Shown: positions 10,914 to 24,615 of the stretch, one piece after another
Numbering within the stretch: position 1 is the first letter of the stretch
How the letters are laid out: the number at the start of each line of letters is the position of its first letter
Source: Limnomonas spitsbergensis
Taxonomy: Eukaryota > Chlorophyta > Chlorophyceae > Chlamydomonadales
Direction: 5' to 3'
Assembly: GCA_037349105.1 (NCBI GenBank)
Contig: JAYJMM010000114.1
Coordinates: 3,029,501 to 3,093,500 of the forward strand
DNA: 64,000 nucleotides
Position numbers and translations under genes: made by a program
Notes under the pieces: generated by a model
What the model was told of the DNA's origin: nothing
Databases searched by the model: none
The model's input: only the letters and a program-made list of their open reading frames with translations

Positions 10914-11736
10914 CCGCTCCACTGATATTGGCCAAATTGAACGGCGCCTGAGTGCCGGGTCCCGGTGGTTCCCATAGCTCACAACAGACTGACATGGTTC
11001 CCACCCCTGCCGCCCCACCCTAGATCCCCTCCCTACGCCCACCTTCCGCCGCCGCCACAGGCTGCACCGCTGCCGCTGCAATCAAGAGCAAAACAAAACG
11101 TCAGGAAATAATCAAAACGACAAAGCAAGGCAGAGGGTTAAATGGGCCGCTTATGGCTCCTGCATGGATCGCTAGTTTGGGCGAGAGGCAGGGAAGGGGT
11201 AGCAGCAGTGGAGGTTGAGGTAAGGGGGAGTGCTGGGGTTCTTGGGAGCTCATGCGGGGTACAGCTCTCAGCCATGCGAACCCAGTGAGTCGCAGCGTGG
11301 GGGTACGGCTCTCCCCAGAAATACCGGCCGGACCGCCGCACTAACACTGCGCAGTCCCTATTGAGGGACCCTTGGGCCCCCGAACCTAGTCACAACCATG
11401 GTGGCTGTGAAAGAAAATCGGTCTTATAGTGCGTATGGCAGGGTATCTAGCTCAGCTAGGGGGATGGCGGCAGCAGGGAGGGGCCGGCGTGAGGCAGGGC
11501 ACTCAAAGGGGGTGCAGGCGGTGTGAGCACATGAGTCTCAAGGGGGCTCATAAAGTGCAGCCTCATGCGCATTGGGTGACCATCAACTGAGGCTGCTGCC
11601 ACAGTAGATCAGGGCATCCGGCGGAGGGCACATGGAGCCTCATGGATGGTCATGCGGCACCAGTGGCCGATCAGTCAGCTCACGCCCAAGCATGGGAGGG
11701 GCGGGCGTGCGGCAGTAGCCCCGACGCGGCCAGGGC
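10914..11736. other. no gene recognised
   Basis: G-rich repetitive DNA. CTGCCGCTGCAATCAAGAGC plus AAAACAA at 11070-11100 recurs at about 24416, so a dispersed repeat end is present. Confidence 0.4.
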
Positions 11737-13339
11737 GGCAGGAGGGCGCATGGGGACAGGAGGGCGGCATGCAGGAAGCGCATGGCAGCACATGATTGGA
11801 GTACATCCGCTCATGCCGGGGTTCTTCAGCACGCGGGGCGGCCTGCCGAATATGCCCTTAGGTAGCAAACAAATAACTGAACTCCCCACTCCATGGCACC
11901 CGCATGCGGGCATGGGTGAGGGGCTCGGCCACAAGCGGACGTGCAGGTCAGGGGGCTGCGCTGCCCCACCATGCGTTTCCCCACCACCCATGCACCCTCA
12001 AGCAGCTTCAATCTGGGGCAACACGCGATACAGGGAACAACCCCAGTGCATTACAAAGTAGGGGCTGTACACCACAAGGCTGTATGTACAACTCAGGGGC
12101 TTAACACACCAGGCAATTTAGGGGCGGTAAAACCAAGGGGAGATAAACACATGAGCGGAACAATCTATGCACGGTACAATTCGAGGGAATACAAAGGAGT
12201 GTGTAGGCAGCCATGCACGCAGCCATTCAGCTGAGTTATAAACATGCCAGAGGACGCTAATTTCACTCTCCTCTCCAGCCGGAGAACCCAGATGTGTCCT
12301 AGCATGTTGCTAGGGCTACGCCTAGAGGTTGCTCAAAGTTGTGGGCCTACCGGGCCCCTGGCAGGCGCGAAGAGGCCTGCCAAAGATGGTATTTCCATAT
12401 TAAGGGAAGGGGGGTGACCACAGCCCGTGGTGGCACATTGCCCGCTACCCTAGTGGCAAGCCCACAGCGCATGTACGAGGACATATTTTGACTGACTGAA
12501 ACATGGTTGGCTAGTGGCCTTGAATTATCGTAATGATGTCTATTTGCGTGAGATTTCAATAAACATTATAAGGACAATCCCACAAAGTGTTTCTGAACTA
12601 CGGAGGCTTCGCCCCCGAACCCCCACCAAGGGTGGCCCCGGACGCCCAGGCTGGGGGGCTCGGGCGCCCCCACCTACCCCACCCACGAGGCCTGGTGGGC
12701 TTGTATTTACGCACTCATATGCGGGGCCCCAAATGCGAGGACATGGGGCAGGTGCGGGGCAAAGAGGCGGGTGGTAGAAGAAGAGGGATGGGCGTGAGTC
12801 AGAAATCCTTGCAAGCCTCTGAACAAGTTAAGGCATGACGGGTGCACACGCGCATTGGCCTTAGAGGCCAGGATTGGCAGGTGCAGTGAGAGAAGTTACG
12901 GTGGGATCCAAAAGCACAAGGAAGGAAGGGGGGGGGGCTTCAACATTATTTAATTAAGGGTCAGCTACAGTCCGTCCTCCGGCCGGAGGCCCCTGACATG
13001 GGCCTCTGCATGGTGCGCTACATCAGGGGAGGAGCGATGGGGGCGCAGCATGTGAGAGGGCAGCAATGGGGGAACCACAGGTGCGCACAACAAGGGCAGA
13101 AGGTGGGACGAGCGATGAGTGAGCATATGGGAGGATGCAGCCCCAGGAAATACCCTCCAAGAATAGGGCAGGTGTGTGGCAAGAGAGGGGGGAGAGGCAG
13201 AGGGATGGCAACGAGGGCAGCAACAGCATGGTGGTGCTTGAGGGTTTCGGAGAAGCAAGGCCATGCAGCAGCATCATCCGCATCTGAGGCCTCCGGCCAG
13301 GACGCATGCTTGGCTACTCATGGGGTGCCCGGTCAGTGG
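11737..13339 (+). repeat. segmental duplication, copy A (1603 bp)
   Basis: Matches 20596-22198 base for base with no indels (constant offset 8859) and about seven substitutions by eye. It contains M1-MITE-like debris near 12290-12390 and 12960, GC-rich non-coding DNA and the 90-bp module also found at 7888. No terminal inverted repeats or shared target duplication are visible at the edges. Confidence 0.95.
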
Positions 13340-13439
13340 AAGCTGACAGGGCCGGCAGCAGCCAGGGGGCTGGAAGGTGGTCAGGGTGCGCTGCCCCACC
13401 CCGGGGACTGGGCTACGCGTCTGTGCGTAGCCCCACGTT

Positions 13440-14185
13440 TCAACTCGAGATTCTCGTCCCAAATCTGTTGTAATTTGAATGTGTTAGTCCATTCAGGCAA
13501 TCCCTGCCCACATTCAACCCCACATCCAACCGTTGCCTTCCCAGATTGGTGGGAGTGAAGAATCCCAGCTGCACAAGGGCTGGAAGAAGAAACGAACCTG
13601 CAGTTGGACGCCACTTGTAGGGTCCTTCAGCAACATTGAGGGTAGTTGCCAGGGCGACCGCGTAGCCATCATTGTCGGTGAGAGATCCCTGTCCCCGTCC
13701 TGCTGCTGCCGCTGCAGCAATGGCTTCACCAGCTGTAGGCGCTGCTCCACTAGCTCGGTACTTGGCAACAGTGTTGCCATCCTCATCTCTGACCACGATA
13801 TCCATACCTGACGGAAAGCCCAAGAGAAGGGAGGTAGATGAACCCGACAATTCGAGCACATGTAGCTGGATATCGGTGCAAAAGGAAGAGGGCGTCGTGA
13901 CTTATAACTCATAATTGTGGGGCGGTGGTTTATGCTCATGGCCGACGAAATGCACCTAAGAAACGCACCTGAGAAAGAGCCTCAGCTCCTCGAGGCTCAC
14001 AGACGAGGCCCTGCATGAAAACAAGTAAACGATACTCATAATGAAAAATGAGTCTATCTGGCGACCACAGGAAAATTTGGTCGACCCCACCTCAGGAAAT
14101 CTCCTTCTCTCTTGAACCAGCTAGCCTGGACTGGATGGGGCTGATTAAAAGGAATGAATGGCTTGGTGGAAACGTTCTGCTGATC
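13440..14185 (-). CDS. unrecognised protein, 3' exons
   Basis: The 3' exon (start about 13807, stop TGA at 13440) reads MDIVVRDEDGNTVAKYRASG, an Ala-rich segment (GEAIAAAAAAGRGQG), DNDGYAVALATTLNVAEGPY and a C-terminus with LPALVQLGFFTPTNL and NRFGTRISS. Further up are two small exons joining in phase: 14185-14091 (contains STKPFIPFNQPHPVQASWFK) and 14010-13969 (SSVSLEELRLFL). The junction between 13969 and the last exon does not match in phase, so an exon boundary is misplaced or a lesion exists. No family recognised. The gene ends about 100 bp from the edge of the segmental duplication. Confidence 0.5.
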
Positions 14186-14348
14186 CTGGAGAAGAAGCGA
14201 ATCGGTACACGCAAAGGTGGCAAGAAGTCTTGTCTTGTCTTGACTGTAAATAAAAATAACAAGGAAAGAAAGAAAGAAGACGCCTGAGCGTGGCTTGAGG
14301 AATACGGGACTTGAAATGCCGTACACCGGGAGACAAAAAACTGTGTGG

Positions 14349-15005
14349 TTAAGGAGGATCGTCAAGGGGTACCGGACAATAATGGGCAGGGGAGTTTTCC
14401 AGATGGCGACGCTGACGAAGGATGTTTATATGGCAGCGTATGGTATGCTTCGTGAGACGGCTGAGGACGGAGGAGATGTCGTGTTTGGAGACACCGAGCA
14501 TGCTGAGGATTTTATCGGCAGGACGAAAGAGGAAGCCTGCGGTTCCCAGAAGGATGATATGTGTATGAGAAGAAGGCGGGGAAGGATGAGGGGGGGGGAT
14601 GGGCACGGTCGGCGAAGGATCAGGTGGAAGGGCAGGATGGAGAACGGGTGCCAAGGAAACTGTCCAACCATTATGTTTGAGGAGAAGGATAAGTTGTAGA
14701 TGTTGTTCTGATTTACGGGCATGACACTGTTCGAAAGAAAATTCGGAGGTGTAACCGACTTCAACAACGTGTACAGTGCAAGTCCTCTGGAGCCGAGACA
14801 TAGTTTGTGAGCTAGAGAGTTGACCAGCGCGGGAAAGACGAAGGAATTCGGAATGTGGGAGACCTTGGACAATAAGCAAATCCGGTCGCAGTTTGTCACA
14901 GTAATCAAAGGTGTCGGGGAATAGAAGAAAGAAAGAAAGCGTATTGGCCTCGAAAAAGTTCAGAAAAGGTCGAATTCGCACTTCGACAACTTCACCTCGA
15001 CTCAT
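14349..15005 (-). CDS. orphan restriction-like endonuclease domain of retrotransposon type
   Basis: A 218-codon open frame has the pattern RPDLLIVQGLP (about residue 40), a gap, CTVHVVEVGYTSE (about 77), KSEQHLQLILLLKHNGWTVS (98-117), ILLGTAGFLF (151) and a helical tail with SRLTKHTIRCHINILRQRRH (182-201). From memory, a D...(V)EVGY...K..QH..L...GW...LG..G arrangement is common at the C-terminus of algal and fungal retroelement polyproteins, where it resembles a PD-(D/E)XK nuclease; candidate residues are D42 and E82. No reverse transcriptase lies next to it, so this is a 5'-truncated remnant or a captured domain. The Pro-rich linker at 123-145 is unusual. The family call is moderate. Confidence 0.5.
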   Translation of the reverse strand: MSRGEVVEVRIRPFLNFFEANTLSFFLLFPDTFDYCDKLRPDLLIVQGLPHSEFLRLSRAGQLSSSQTMSRLQRTCTVHVVEVGYTSEFSFEQCHARKSEQHLQLILLLKHNGWTVSLAPVLHPALPPDPSPTVPIPPPHPSPPSSHTHIILLGTAGFLFRPADKILSMLGVSKHDISSVLSRLTKHTIRCHINILRQRRHLENSPAHYCPVPLDDPP

Positions 15006-15189
15006 TTACATGTCACCTTGACCGGCTGCTAGGAAGGGCATAAATCCTAGGTGTTGGTAGAGCAGGATTACTTTCTTTTGAACTACCTCCTCCAAGTGAC
15101 ACAGGCAGCACGGCAGCCCTCAGTCCCACTCAGAGCAACAACCAGCTTTGGCCACTATGTTGGGACGGAGCGCCGCCGCCACCTTCCTA

Positions 15190-16396
15190 CTTGCGCTGTA
15201 GATTCATATACATCGATGTACATAGTACAGGGTTGCATTACCTCTCTGCTGTACAGCCCTGTGTCCTTGGATCCAGAGATTCATAAGGTGAGGACGGCAG
15301 TATTTGCGCTGTGGATCGATATACATCTATGTACATAGTACAGGGCGGCAGTACTTATCTGTTGTACAGCAGGGACACAGGGAACGGGTTACGGTATCAC
15401 GTTACGTTACGATACGTTACGTTACGATACGGGCCTTTGGCCCGATACGGGATTCAATACGACCTCCCCCCCCCCCAATCCCACATTTGAGGTGAAGGTG
15501 CCATGGCCCAAACTGGCATGCATGGCTGCATGCCAGCCCCCATGCAATCTTGCATGGCCCCCAAGTAACCCCTAAGGGTCACCATGTGTCCATGTATGCA
15601 TGCAGATTGACCATGCAGAATGCTAGTTTAAGCAGACAATCATCCGGGCAATGATGGATATTTTACTCATAATTTCACCCAGTCTGTATAAGCACTAGCA
15701 TATCCCCTCTCAGTTGAGTACCGGTACTTGAGTCAGTTCCTCCATCCAGTCTTACGTCTCACCTCATGATCTGTTACATCTGACTAGCTGAGCAGCTGAG
15801 TTGCATGCTTGAATTCCGTGAGCTCCTGAAGTGCTAGTTCATCGGAAGGTAAACATAAGAGACGAATGAAGGATCCCCAAGCGTTAAACGGGTGCATTAT
15901 CCACGAAATTTCGAACGGGCTTTCAGTCCGAACATGACTTGCGTCTGTTCCCTACACTCTGTGCTTACAAACTCTCAATGCCATTGTAAAGTGGAAGCAT
16001 ATTTTTTGCGTGATGCATCGCTGCAAATGTGCAATGCACGAGGTGCTGGGCTTATCACTAGCGATGGTCGTGTCGCTGTGTGTAATCTCAGCCAGCGCGG
16101 TCATTCCACACATACTCAAGAAGTGCGGATTTTCAGTCGGTGCACCATAGTGGACCGTAACGATACGTTACGTTACGATACGTTACGGGATTTTTTGCCC
16201 ATACGGGCCGTATCCTGTGTCCCTGTTGTACAGTCCAGTGTCCTTGGATCCAGGGAATTACAAGGTGAGGGCGGCAGTGCTTGCGCTGTAGATTCATACA
16301 CATCGGTGTACATAGTACAGGGTGGCTGTGCTTCTCTGCATGCTGTACAGCCCTGTGTCCTTGGATCCAGGGATTTACAAGGTGAGGGCGGCAGTT
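15190..16396 (+). repeat. 113-118-bp tandem repeat, three units, the second split by a transposon
   Basis: Units begin TTGCGCTGTAGATTCATA near 15190, 15303 and 16279, and contain GTACATAGTACAGGG, CTGTACAGCCCTGTGTCCTT, GGATCCAG and AAGGTGAGG-CGGCAGT. The second unit is interrupted after ...TTGTACAG at 15369 and resumes at 16226. Confidence 0.85.
15370..16225. mobile_element. non-autonomous hAT-like element, 856 bp
   Basis: Terminal inverted repeats are CAGGGACACAGG (left) and CCTGTGTCCCTG (right). The 8-bp target duplication TTGTACAG at 15362-15369 and 16226-16233 is perfect. Subterminal inverted blocks of CGTTACGTTACGATACGTTA type lie inside both ends. An 8-bp duplication with CAGGG ends is typical of hAT elements. 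No transposase is encoded. The uninterrupted neighbouring repeat units show the empty site. Confidence 0.9.
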
Positions 16397-16477
16397 CTTC
16401 TCGCCCTTATAACAAAAAATCCTCACTGTCTACGGTAAAAAAAAAGTATGTACAAATAAAAGCCCTTGTCTGCTCAG

Positions 16478-17318
16478 GCTCTCGTGACCAGACTGCCTCA
16501 ACGGCCCAACTGGGAGCGTGAGTGGTTCCAGCCAAGGGTGATCAGGGGCGCGGGGGCAACAGCCTTTTCAGCAGCCACCTCGGACGGAGATGGTGGCCGG
16601 GGAGGCGGCGGAAGGGCGACGTTGATGCTTGACATCTTGCTTCTGGTTTTGGAGAGCGGCGTGCGCGACGAGCGGCTGATGGACGTGCTTGAGGAGGCGT
16701 GCCGGTCGGAAGCGGTGTTGTGGCACCATGTGACGGAAAAGGTGGAGAGCAGGGGTGTGTGGGATGGGGGGCGCAGGGAGCAACCCTTCACCCCGGAGGA
16801 GGGAGCGGAGGCAGGTCCAGTCAGAAGCCGTGTGGCACCATGTCATGGAAAAGGTTGGGGGAGGCGGGTGGGGGGGAAGGGAAAGGGGGGAGTGGGAGGG
16901 GAAAGGGGTAGAGGGGAAGGAAAGGGAAAGGAAGGGGGTGGTGAAGAGGGAAAGCGTGCAATAGGGAGCAACCCTTCACTCCTGAACCATAACTCTTCAA
17001 CCGTTCACCCCTGAACCATAAAATCTTCAACCCTTCACTCCTGAACCATAAACTCTTGAACCCTTCACCCCTGAACCATAAACTCTTCAACCCTTCACTC
17101 CTGAACCATAAACTCTTCAACCCTTTACCCCTGAACCATGAACTCTTCAGCCTTGAACCTCTGAACCCTGAACCCTTAACTCTTTCACCCTGAACCCTGT
17201 GACAGGTGCAAGCTGCTGCGATGCTGCAATTCATGCGGTCAACGCCCCCGCCAACACCAGACAGGTCCTCCAAAAAGCTGTGACCCTTCCTGAACGACAT
17301 GCGAGAGAGGCTCCCTTG
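16478..17318 (+). CDS. unrecognised gene, two likely exons upstream of polyubiquitin
   Basis: Exon 16478-16741 (acceptor TCTGCTCAG, donor GTGGAG) is open in phase 0. It ends with a Leu-rich helix (MLDILLLVLESGVRDERLMD) and EACRSEAVLWHHVTEK. A second, decayed copy of its 3' end with its own donor sits 112 bp downstream (QSEAVWHHVMEK, 16853). A later exon candidate, 17206-17318, can be read two ways: QAAAMLQFMRSTPPPTPDR running to a TGA, or NAPANTRQVLQKAVTLPERH ending in a GTGAGG donor in phase 0, which would splice in frame to the first ubiquitin exon. No family recognised; the join is unproven. Confidence 0.35.
16985..17200. repeat. CCCTGAACC-type minisatellite
   Basis: About 30-31-bp units (ACCCTTCACTCCTGAACCAT AAACTCTTCA) repeated about five times, degrading into shorter CTGAACCCT motifs. 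Confidence 0.8.
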
Positions 17319-17603
17319 GTGAGGGGGGGGGTGCACCAATAAGCAGACACGTAACCCTAAATCCCTGAATCCTAAACCCTGAGCCTGTAACCCTTAAATC
17401 CTAAACTAGGCCCCCATGGCGAGGGGGTGAGGTACCACTGGACTTATTGGGGGACAAAAATGACCCAAATGCCGTATTACCGTTATGCCGTATGTTTTTT
17501 CTGGAGTGGATTCGAACAGAGAAATAACAGTTTTCGTCTGCCTGGAATATGGGGTGGATATCGTCCGGGAAGTGCTTGACGCACTCTCCTATGTCTCCTA
17601 CAG

Positions 17604-20158
<2,555 letters not shown>

Positions 20159-20595
20159 GTGAGTTCGGAACCACAATATGCCTGTCTTCAAGCATGAGAG
20201 AGGTTGATAGAAGCACATCTAGGATTGAACTCACGTGACCTTTGCACCGTGTTGTGCTTTGCCAAGACGTGATGGTCGCTAAGATAGCTGTGCTGCGGCT
20301 GTGCCAGTCATTTCCCTAAATATGTGATGAGATGTGCCAGTAGATCCGTCTCTCCATCTGGGCCAGCCCCTTGCAATCATTTGATACAAATCGTAGCACG
20401 CGTAAATATCCACTCCAAGGCCGCCAGCTGTACCTGGGCACGATTATGCCAAGCGTAGGACATTTGTTGACTCTGTTCCTATTAGTCTTCTGATATATGT
20501 GACCAGTTGCTTCTAAATTCTTATTTTGTATCTTACCAGAAGCATGACATCGATTGGCTCGATTTCCACTCCTAAACACATCCTATCCCCTTTCA
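20159..20595 (+). other. remnant of the next polyubiquitin intron
   Basis: It starts with a GTGAGT donor after the last ubiquitin exon and shares blocks with the introns at 18448 and 19532 (GGACA-CA, GATGG/ACGATAGC, GCTGTG-TG-GGC). It ends with a T/C-rich acceptor CCCCTTTCAG. Instead of the expected ubiquitin codons, the duplicated segment follows. Confidence 0.7.
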
Positions 20596-22198
20596 GGCAG
20601 GAGGGCGCATGGGGACAGGAGGGCGGCATGCAGGAAGCGCATGGCAGCACATGATTGGAGTACATCCGCTCATGCCGGGGTTCTTCAGCACGCAGGGCGG
20701 CCTGCCGAATATGCCCTTAGGTAGCAAACAAATAACTGAACTCCCCACTCCATGGCACCCGCATGCGAGCATGGGTGAGGGGCTCGGCCACAAGCGGACG
20801 TGCAGGTCAGGGGGCTGCGCTGCCCCACCATGCGTTTCCCCACCACCCATGCACCCTCAAGCGGCTTCAATCTGGGGCAACACGCGATACAGGGAACAAC
20901 CCCAGTGCATTACAAAGTAGGGGCTGTACACCACAAGGCTGTATGTACAACTCAGGGGCTTAACACCCCAGGCAATTTCGGGGCGGTAAAACCAAGGGGA
21001 GATAAACACATGAGCGGAACAATCTATGCACGGTACAATTCGAGGGAATACAAAGGAGTGTGTAGGCAGCCATGCACGCAGCCATTCAGCTGAGTTATAA
21101 ACATGCCAGAGGACGCTAATTTCACTCTCCTCTCCAGCCGGAGAACCCAGATGTGTCCTAGCATGTTGCTAGGGCTACGCCTAGAGGTTGCTCAAAGTTG
21201 TGGGCCTACCGGGCCCCTGGCAGGCGCGAAGAGGCCTGCCAAAGATGGTATTTCCATATTAAGGGAAGGGGGGTGACCACAGCCCGTGGTGGCACATTGC
21301 CCGCTACCCTAGTGGCAAGCCCACAGCGCATGTACGAGGACATATTTTGACTGACTGAAACATGGTTGGCTAGTGGCCTTGAAATATCGTAATGATGTCT
21401 ATTTGCGTGAGATTTCAATAAACATTATAAGGACAATCCCACAAAGTGTTTCTGAACTACGGAGGCTTCGCCCCCGAACCCCCACCAAGGGTGGCCCCGG
21501 ACGCCCAGGCTGGGGGGCTCGGGCGCCCCCACCTACCCCACCCACGAGGCCTGGTGGGCTTGTATTTACGCACTCATATGCGGGGCCCCAAATGCGAGGA
21601 CATGGGGCAGGTGCGGGGCAAAGAGGCGGGTGGTAGAAGAAGAGGGATGGGCGTGAGTCAGAAATCCTTGCAAGCCTCTGAACAAGTTAAGGCATGACGG
21701 GTGCACACGCGCATTGGCCTTAGAGGCCAGGATTGGCAGGTGCAGTGAGAAAAGTTACGGTGGGATCCAAAAGCACAAGGAAGGAAGGGGGGGGGGCTTC
21801 AACATTATTTAATTAAGGGTCAGCTACAGTCCGTCCTCCGGCCGGAGGCCCCTGACATGGGCCTCTGCATGGTGCGCTACATCAGGGGAGGAGCGATGGG
21901 GGCGCAGCATGTGAGAGGGCAGCAATGGGGGAACCACAGGTGCGCACAACAAGGGCAGAAGGTGGGACGAGCGATGAGTGAGCATATGGGAGGATGCAGC
22001 CCCAGGAAATACCCTCCAAGAATAGGGCAGGTGTGTGGCAAGAGAGGGGGGAGAGGCAGAGGGATGGCAACGAGGGCAGCAACAGCATGGTGGTGCTTGA
22101 GGGTTTCGGAGAAGCAAGGCCATGCAGCAGCATCATCCGCATCTGAGGCCTCCGGCCAGGACGCATGCTTGGCTACTCATGGGGTGCCCGGTCAGTGG
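20596..22198 (+). repeat. segmental duplication, copy B (1603 bp)
   Basis: Copy of 11737-13339. Its left edge is the last G of the ubiquitin intron acceptor (…TTTCA|GGCAGGAGG), where copy A has …GGC|GGCAGGAGG, so GGC microhomology spans the break. The right edge follows GGTGCCCGGTCAGTGG. No ubiquitin sequence resumes after it. Confidence 0.95.
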
Positions 22199-22519
22199 TC
22201 ACGTGAGGGCAGCAAGGAAACTCTTGTTTGCTCAGGGTCACATGGGCAGGGGCGGGCTCCATAGGATTGCAGAGAAGGTGTTGGCAGCCATCCTTGCTAG
22301 ACTTTCCAGCGCACTATCATGCATCCCGCACGGATCACAGTGTGGCTGGGTGGGGAGCTGACGGGAAGCTGACGGCGCCCATGCATCAACTGAGAACCAG
22401 GTGATGCGCACAGCATGCAGCGGGCAGCACATGAGAACCATCATCGCCTGATCACCTGTCATCACTGATGTGCTCTCAAGTCTCGGCGCTGCGAAGCTGG
22501 TCCCTACCCCCCCATGTAC

Positions 22520-23162
22520 CTGCTGCTTGCCCAGCTCGTCCGATCAAATCCGCGGCGTGGTACTTGTTCGGGATGAGCGGTGTAAGGCCTTCCACACTTT
22601 GGTAGCTCAGAGATTCAGTGCTCTTGATGCCAGCATCCCACAATACACCACCGTAGTCCCAGTAGTCCACATCCCATTCTTCAAGCTGCGTAGCCATGGC
22701 CTCCGCAGTTGCAAATCGGACCATCCTACAGGGAAAAGGTAGCGATGGGGTTTTCTAGGCTGGACCAGATGCAAATGAGGGGCCTTCATTCTGCAGGAAG
22801 AGACAGGTAGGGACTTCACAAATGGCAAGCAACGCGCTGCTTGTGGTGTATGTCTGAAGAAATGTGGAGCATATGAATGCATGCATTCTAGCAGCTTTCA
22901 TGGTTCATCTCAATAGAGCTCAAAATTCAAGGCTTCATGGCGGAAAATTCGGAGCAGACACCATCTTTGACCCTGCTTGACACTTCATGTGCAACAGGCA
23001 TCTTCGACCATGCAATGTGGGGCAGAGATACAGTGGTCAATTGATTATATCCCCCCTCACTGCTGCTCCCTATTCTATCCCTCCATAGAGGATTGATGGT
23101 CATGCAAGTCCTGGTCAAATCTCACCTTCACAAACGAGAAGCGTCTTGCAAAGTCCTCTGTC
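22520..23162 (-). CDS. unrecognised gene, two minus-strand exons
   Basis: Exon 22725-22520 (acceptor CCCTGTAG, donor GTACAT) reads MVRFATAEAMATQLEEWDVD, DYWDYGGVLWDAGIKSTESL, a middle with EGLTPLIPNKYHAADLIGR and ends QAA. The LW.AGI...L...LTPLIP pattern faintly resembles a SAM-type helical domain, but that is not secure. A short upstream exon 23162-23126 (TEDFARRFSFVK, donor GTGAGA) precedes it. Their phases do not match directly, so an intermediate exon or a start at the exon's first ATG (22724) is needed. Confidence 0.4.
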
Positions 23163-23333
23163 CTGCAAATAATAAAAGATGACAAGAGTAAGCCAACAAA
23201 CAGGACAAGAGCAAGCCCAAGAGAGGAAGCTTGCCGCTCGAAAGTATCTGATGCCTATGTCATCATATCATCATTCAGCGATGTTTTCCTTGCGCACGGA
23301 CTCGCCATGCATTTCACATGACTCCTGGACCGT

Positions 23334-24110
23334 ATGTATCATTGCTCCTACTCCTCATCTCACCTCAGGACTGCTGGTTACAGTCAGAAGGCCTTTCCAG
23401 AACCCTCTTCTCACGTCCTGCACAAGCAAAATCAAGACGGGACGTCTCAGAAGCGACTCACCACCACAGGCCTAGCAAGGGCGTGTCAAAACAGGCCCGA
23501 GTTTCAGCCCCTGCATTCAAGCGAAAGAGAAGGATTCATACCCACGCCCAGAGACTCAAGTGAAACGAATGTCAAGGACACGCAAGTGCGCCCAAGGTCT
23601 TTCCCCCCAGAAGCTGAGCATTGCGTCTCCAGGCTCTCAGAAGTTCGAAGACCCCGTTTCGTTTATTTCAGAACCTCTCACCAGGAGTTTCCCGAGGTCC
23701 CGAAAGCGACCTTGCTCGACTCGAAAGGACTACTCGAAAATCTGCAGGGTGCGCGGGTCCGTGAGGCAGGTCCAGTCAATGAAGGCAATTCAATACTTCA
23801 ACACGAAAAGGAGCCGATATCGAGGCCGAGGCAGAGGGCGAGAAGTTTCACCTGGCTATTTTTTCTTGATACGATCCGCGTTAAGGCGGAAAAGGGGAAA
23901 TTGATAGCTCAAAAGAGAGGGGCTGAAGCTGAGTTCCCACAGGGAGGAAGTGTGGCATCGTTTCCCCACTGCCACACCAATAGAAAGAGCTCGCTGAGGC
24001 AAATCCAGCGACCCCGATTTGCGTCGATTTGGCTCAGTTTCGATTATGGAACTTATTGCCCGGGCCCGGGCCCCTTCCTATCTCTTAGACCAGATAAAGA
24101 GGCATGCTAA
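23334..24110 (+). CDS. 258-codon open frame of unknown reality
   Basis: A long open frame without recognisable domains, rich in Ser, Arg, Lys and Glu. Overlapping frames (23318-23563, 23560-23904) are also open, which is typical of biased composition. It has no splice signals tying it to neighbours and no membrane or signal segment. It is recorded because of its length; I lean towards chance. Confidence 0.15.
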   Translation: MYHCSYSSSHLRTAGYSQKAFPEPSSHVLHKQNQDGTSQKRLTTTGLARACQNRPEFQPLHSSEREGFIPTPRDSSETNVKDTQVRPRSFPPEAEHCVSRLSEVRRPRFVYFRTSHQEFPEVPKATLLDSKGLLENLQGARVREAGPVNEGNSILQHEKEPISRPRQRARSFTWLFFLDTIRVKAEKGKLIAQKRGAEAEFPQGGSVASFPHCHTNRKSSLRQIQRPRFASIWLSFDYGTYCPGPGPFLSLRPDKEAC

Positions 24111-24464
24111 GCTGCTCAGGCTGAGGCCCATGAAAGCGAGAAGTTCCCCATTTGGTGCAGAGAGCTGCCTCCTCTCTCCTCTTTATTCATGCAACGTGCG
24201 CTGCTGAGAGGAACTGGTCAGAACGCCTCTGCTATCTGTGTAGTGTTGGGGCTTTGGGAGCCCGCTTGTGACTTGAGTGACCCAGAAACCTGCGTCCCGC
24301 ACTCCCGCCACGCACGTCGTTCGCCATGTTGGCTGGTCCTGCAGCCTCACATTCCTATCCGGTCTTGTTGCTCCGCCCACACCTCCTACTCATGCATCTG
24401 CACGCATCTGTCCAGCCGCTGCAATCAAGAGCAAAACAATTATCAGGATATAATCAAAATAGCA

Positions 24465-24610
24465 ATCCAAGGGCAGTACGACACCTGGCAGTACAATCCA
24501 AAGGGCAGTACAAACCAGGGCACCCCATGGACAGTACAAACCTGGGGTGGTACAACCCAGTTGCAGTTCAAACAGAGGCAGTACACCACCATCCTGGAAC
24601 ACCACAAGTG
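24465..24610 (+). repeat. GGCAGTACAA short repeats before the PIF/Harbinger ORF
   Basis: GGCAGTAC-A or close variants occur about eight times, spaced 10-20 bp. Similar motifs appear at 12040-12150 in the duplicated segment. They could be subterminal transposase-binding repeats of the element that follows. Confidence 0.5.
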
Positions 24611-24615
24611 CAATC

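Noticed and set aside
13569..13597. A 29-nt intron joining two frames in the gene at 13.4-14.2 kb
   Set aside because: Too short for normal splicing, and the frame runs straight through to a good stop without it.
15892..16521. 209-codon plus-strand frame
   Set aside because: It crosses the end of the hAT-like element and two tandem repeat units, so it cannot be one gene.
17340..17415. CCCTAAA/CCTGAACC-like telomeric motifs
   Set aside because: Degenerate and mixed with CTGAACCAT units; continuous with an intron or intergenic minisatellite, not a regular telomere tract.
24547..24615. Transposase start at a GTG in the GGCAGTACAA repeats
   Set aside because: Not an ATG and it lies in repeat DNA; the first in-frame ATG is 24616.
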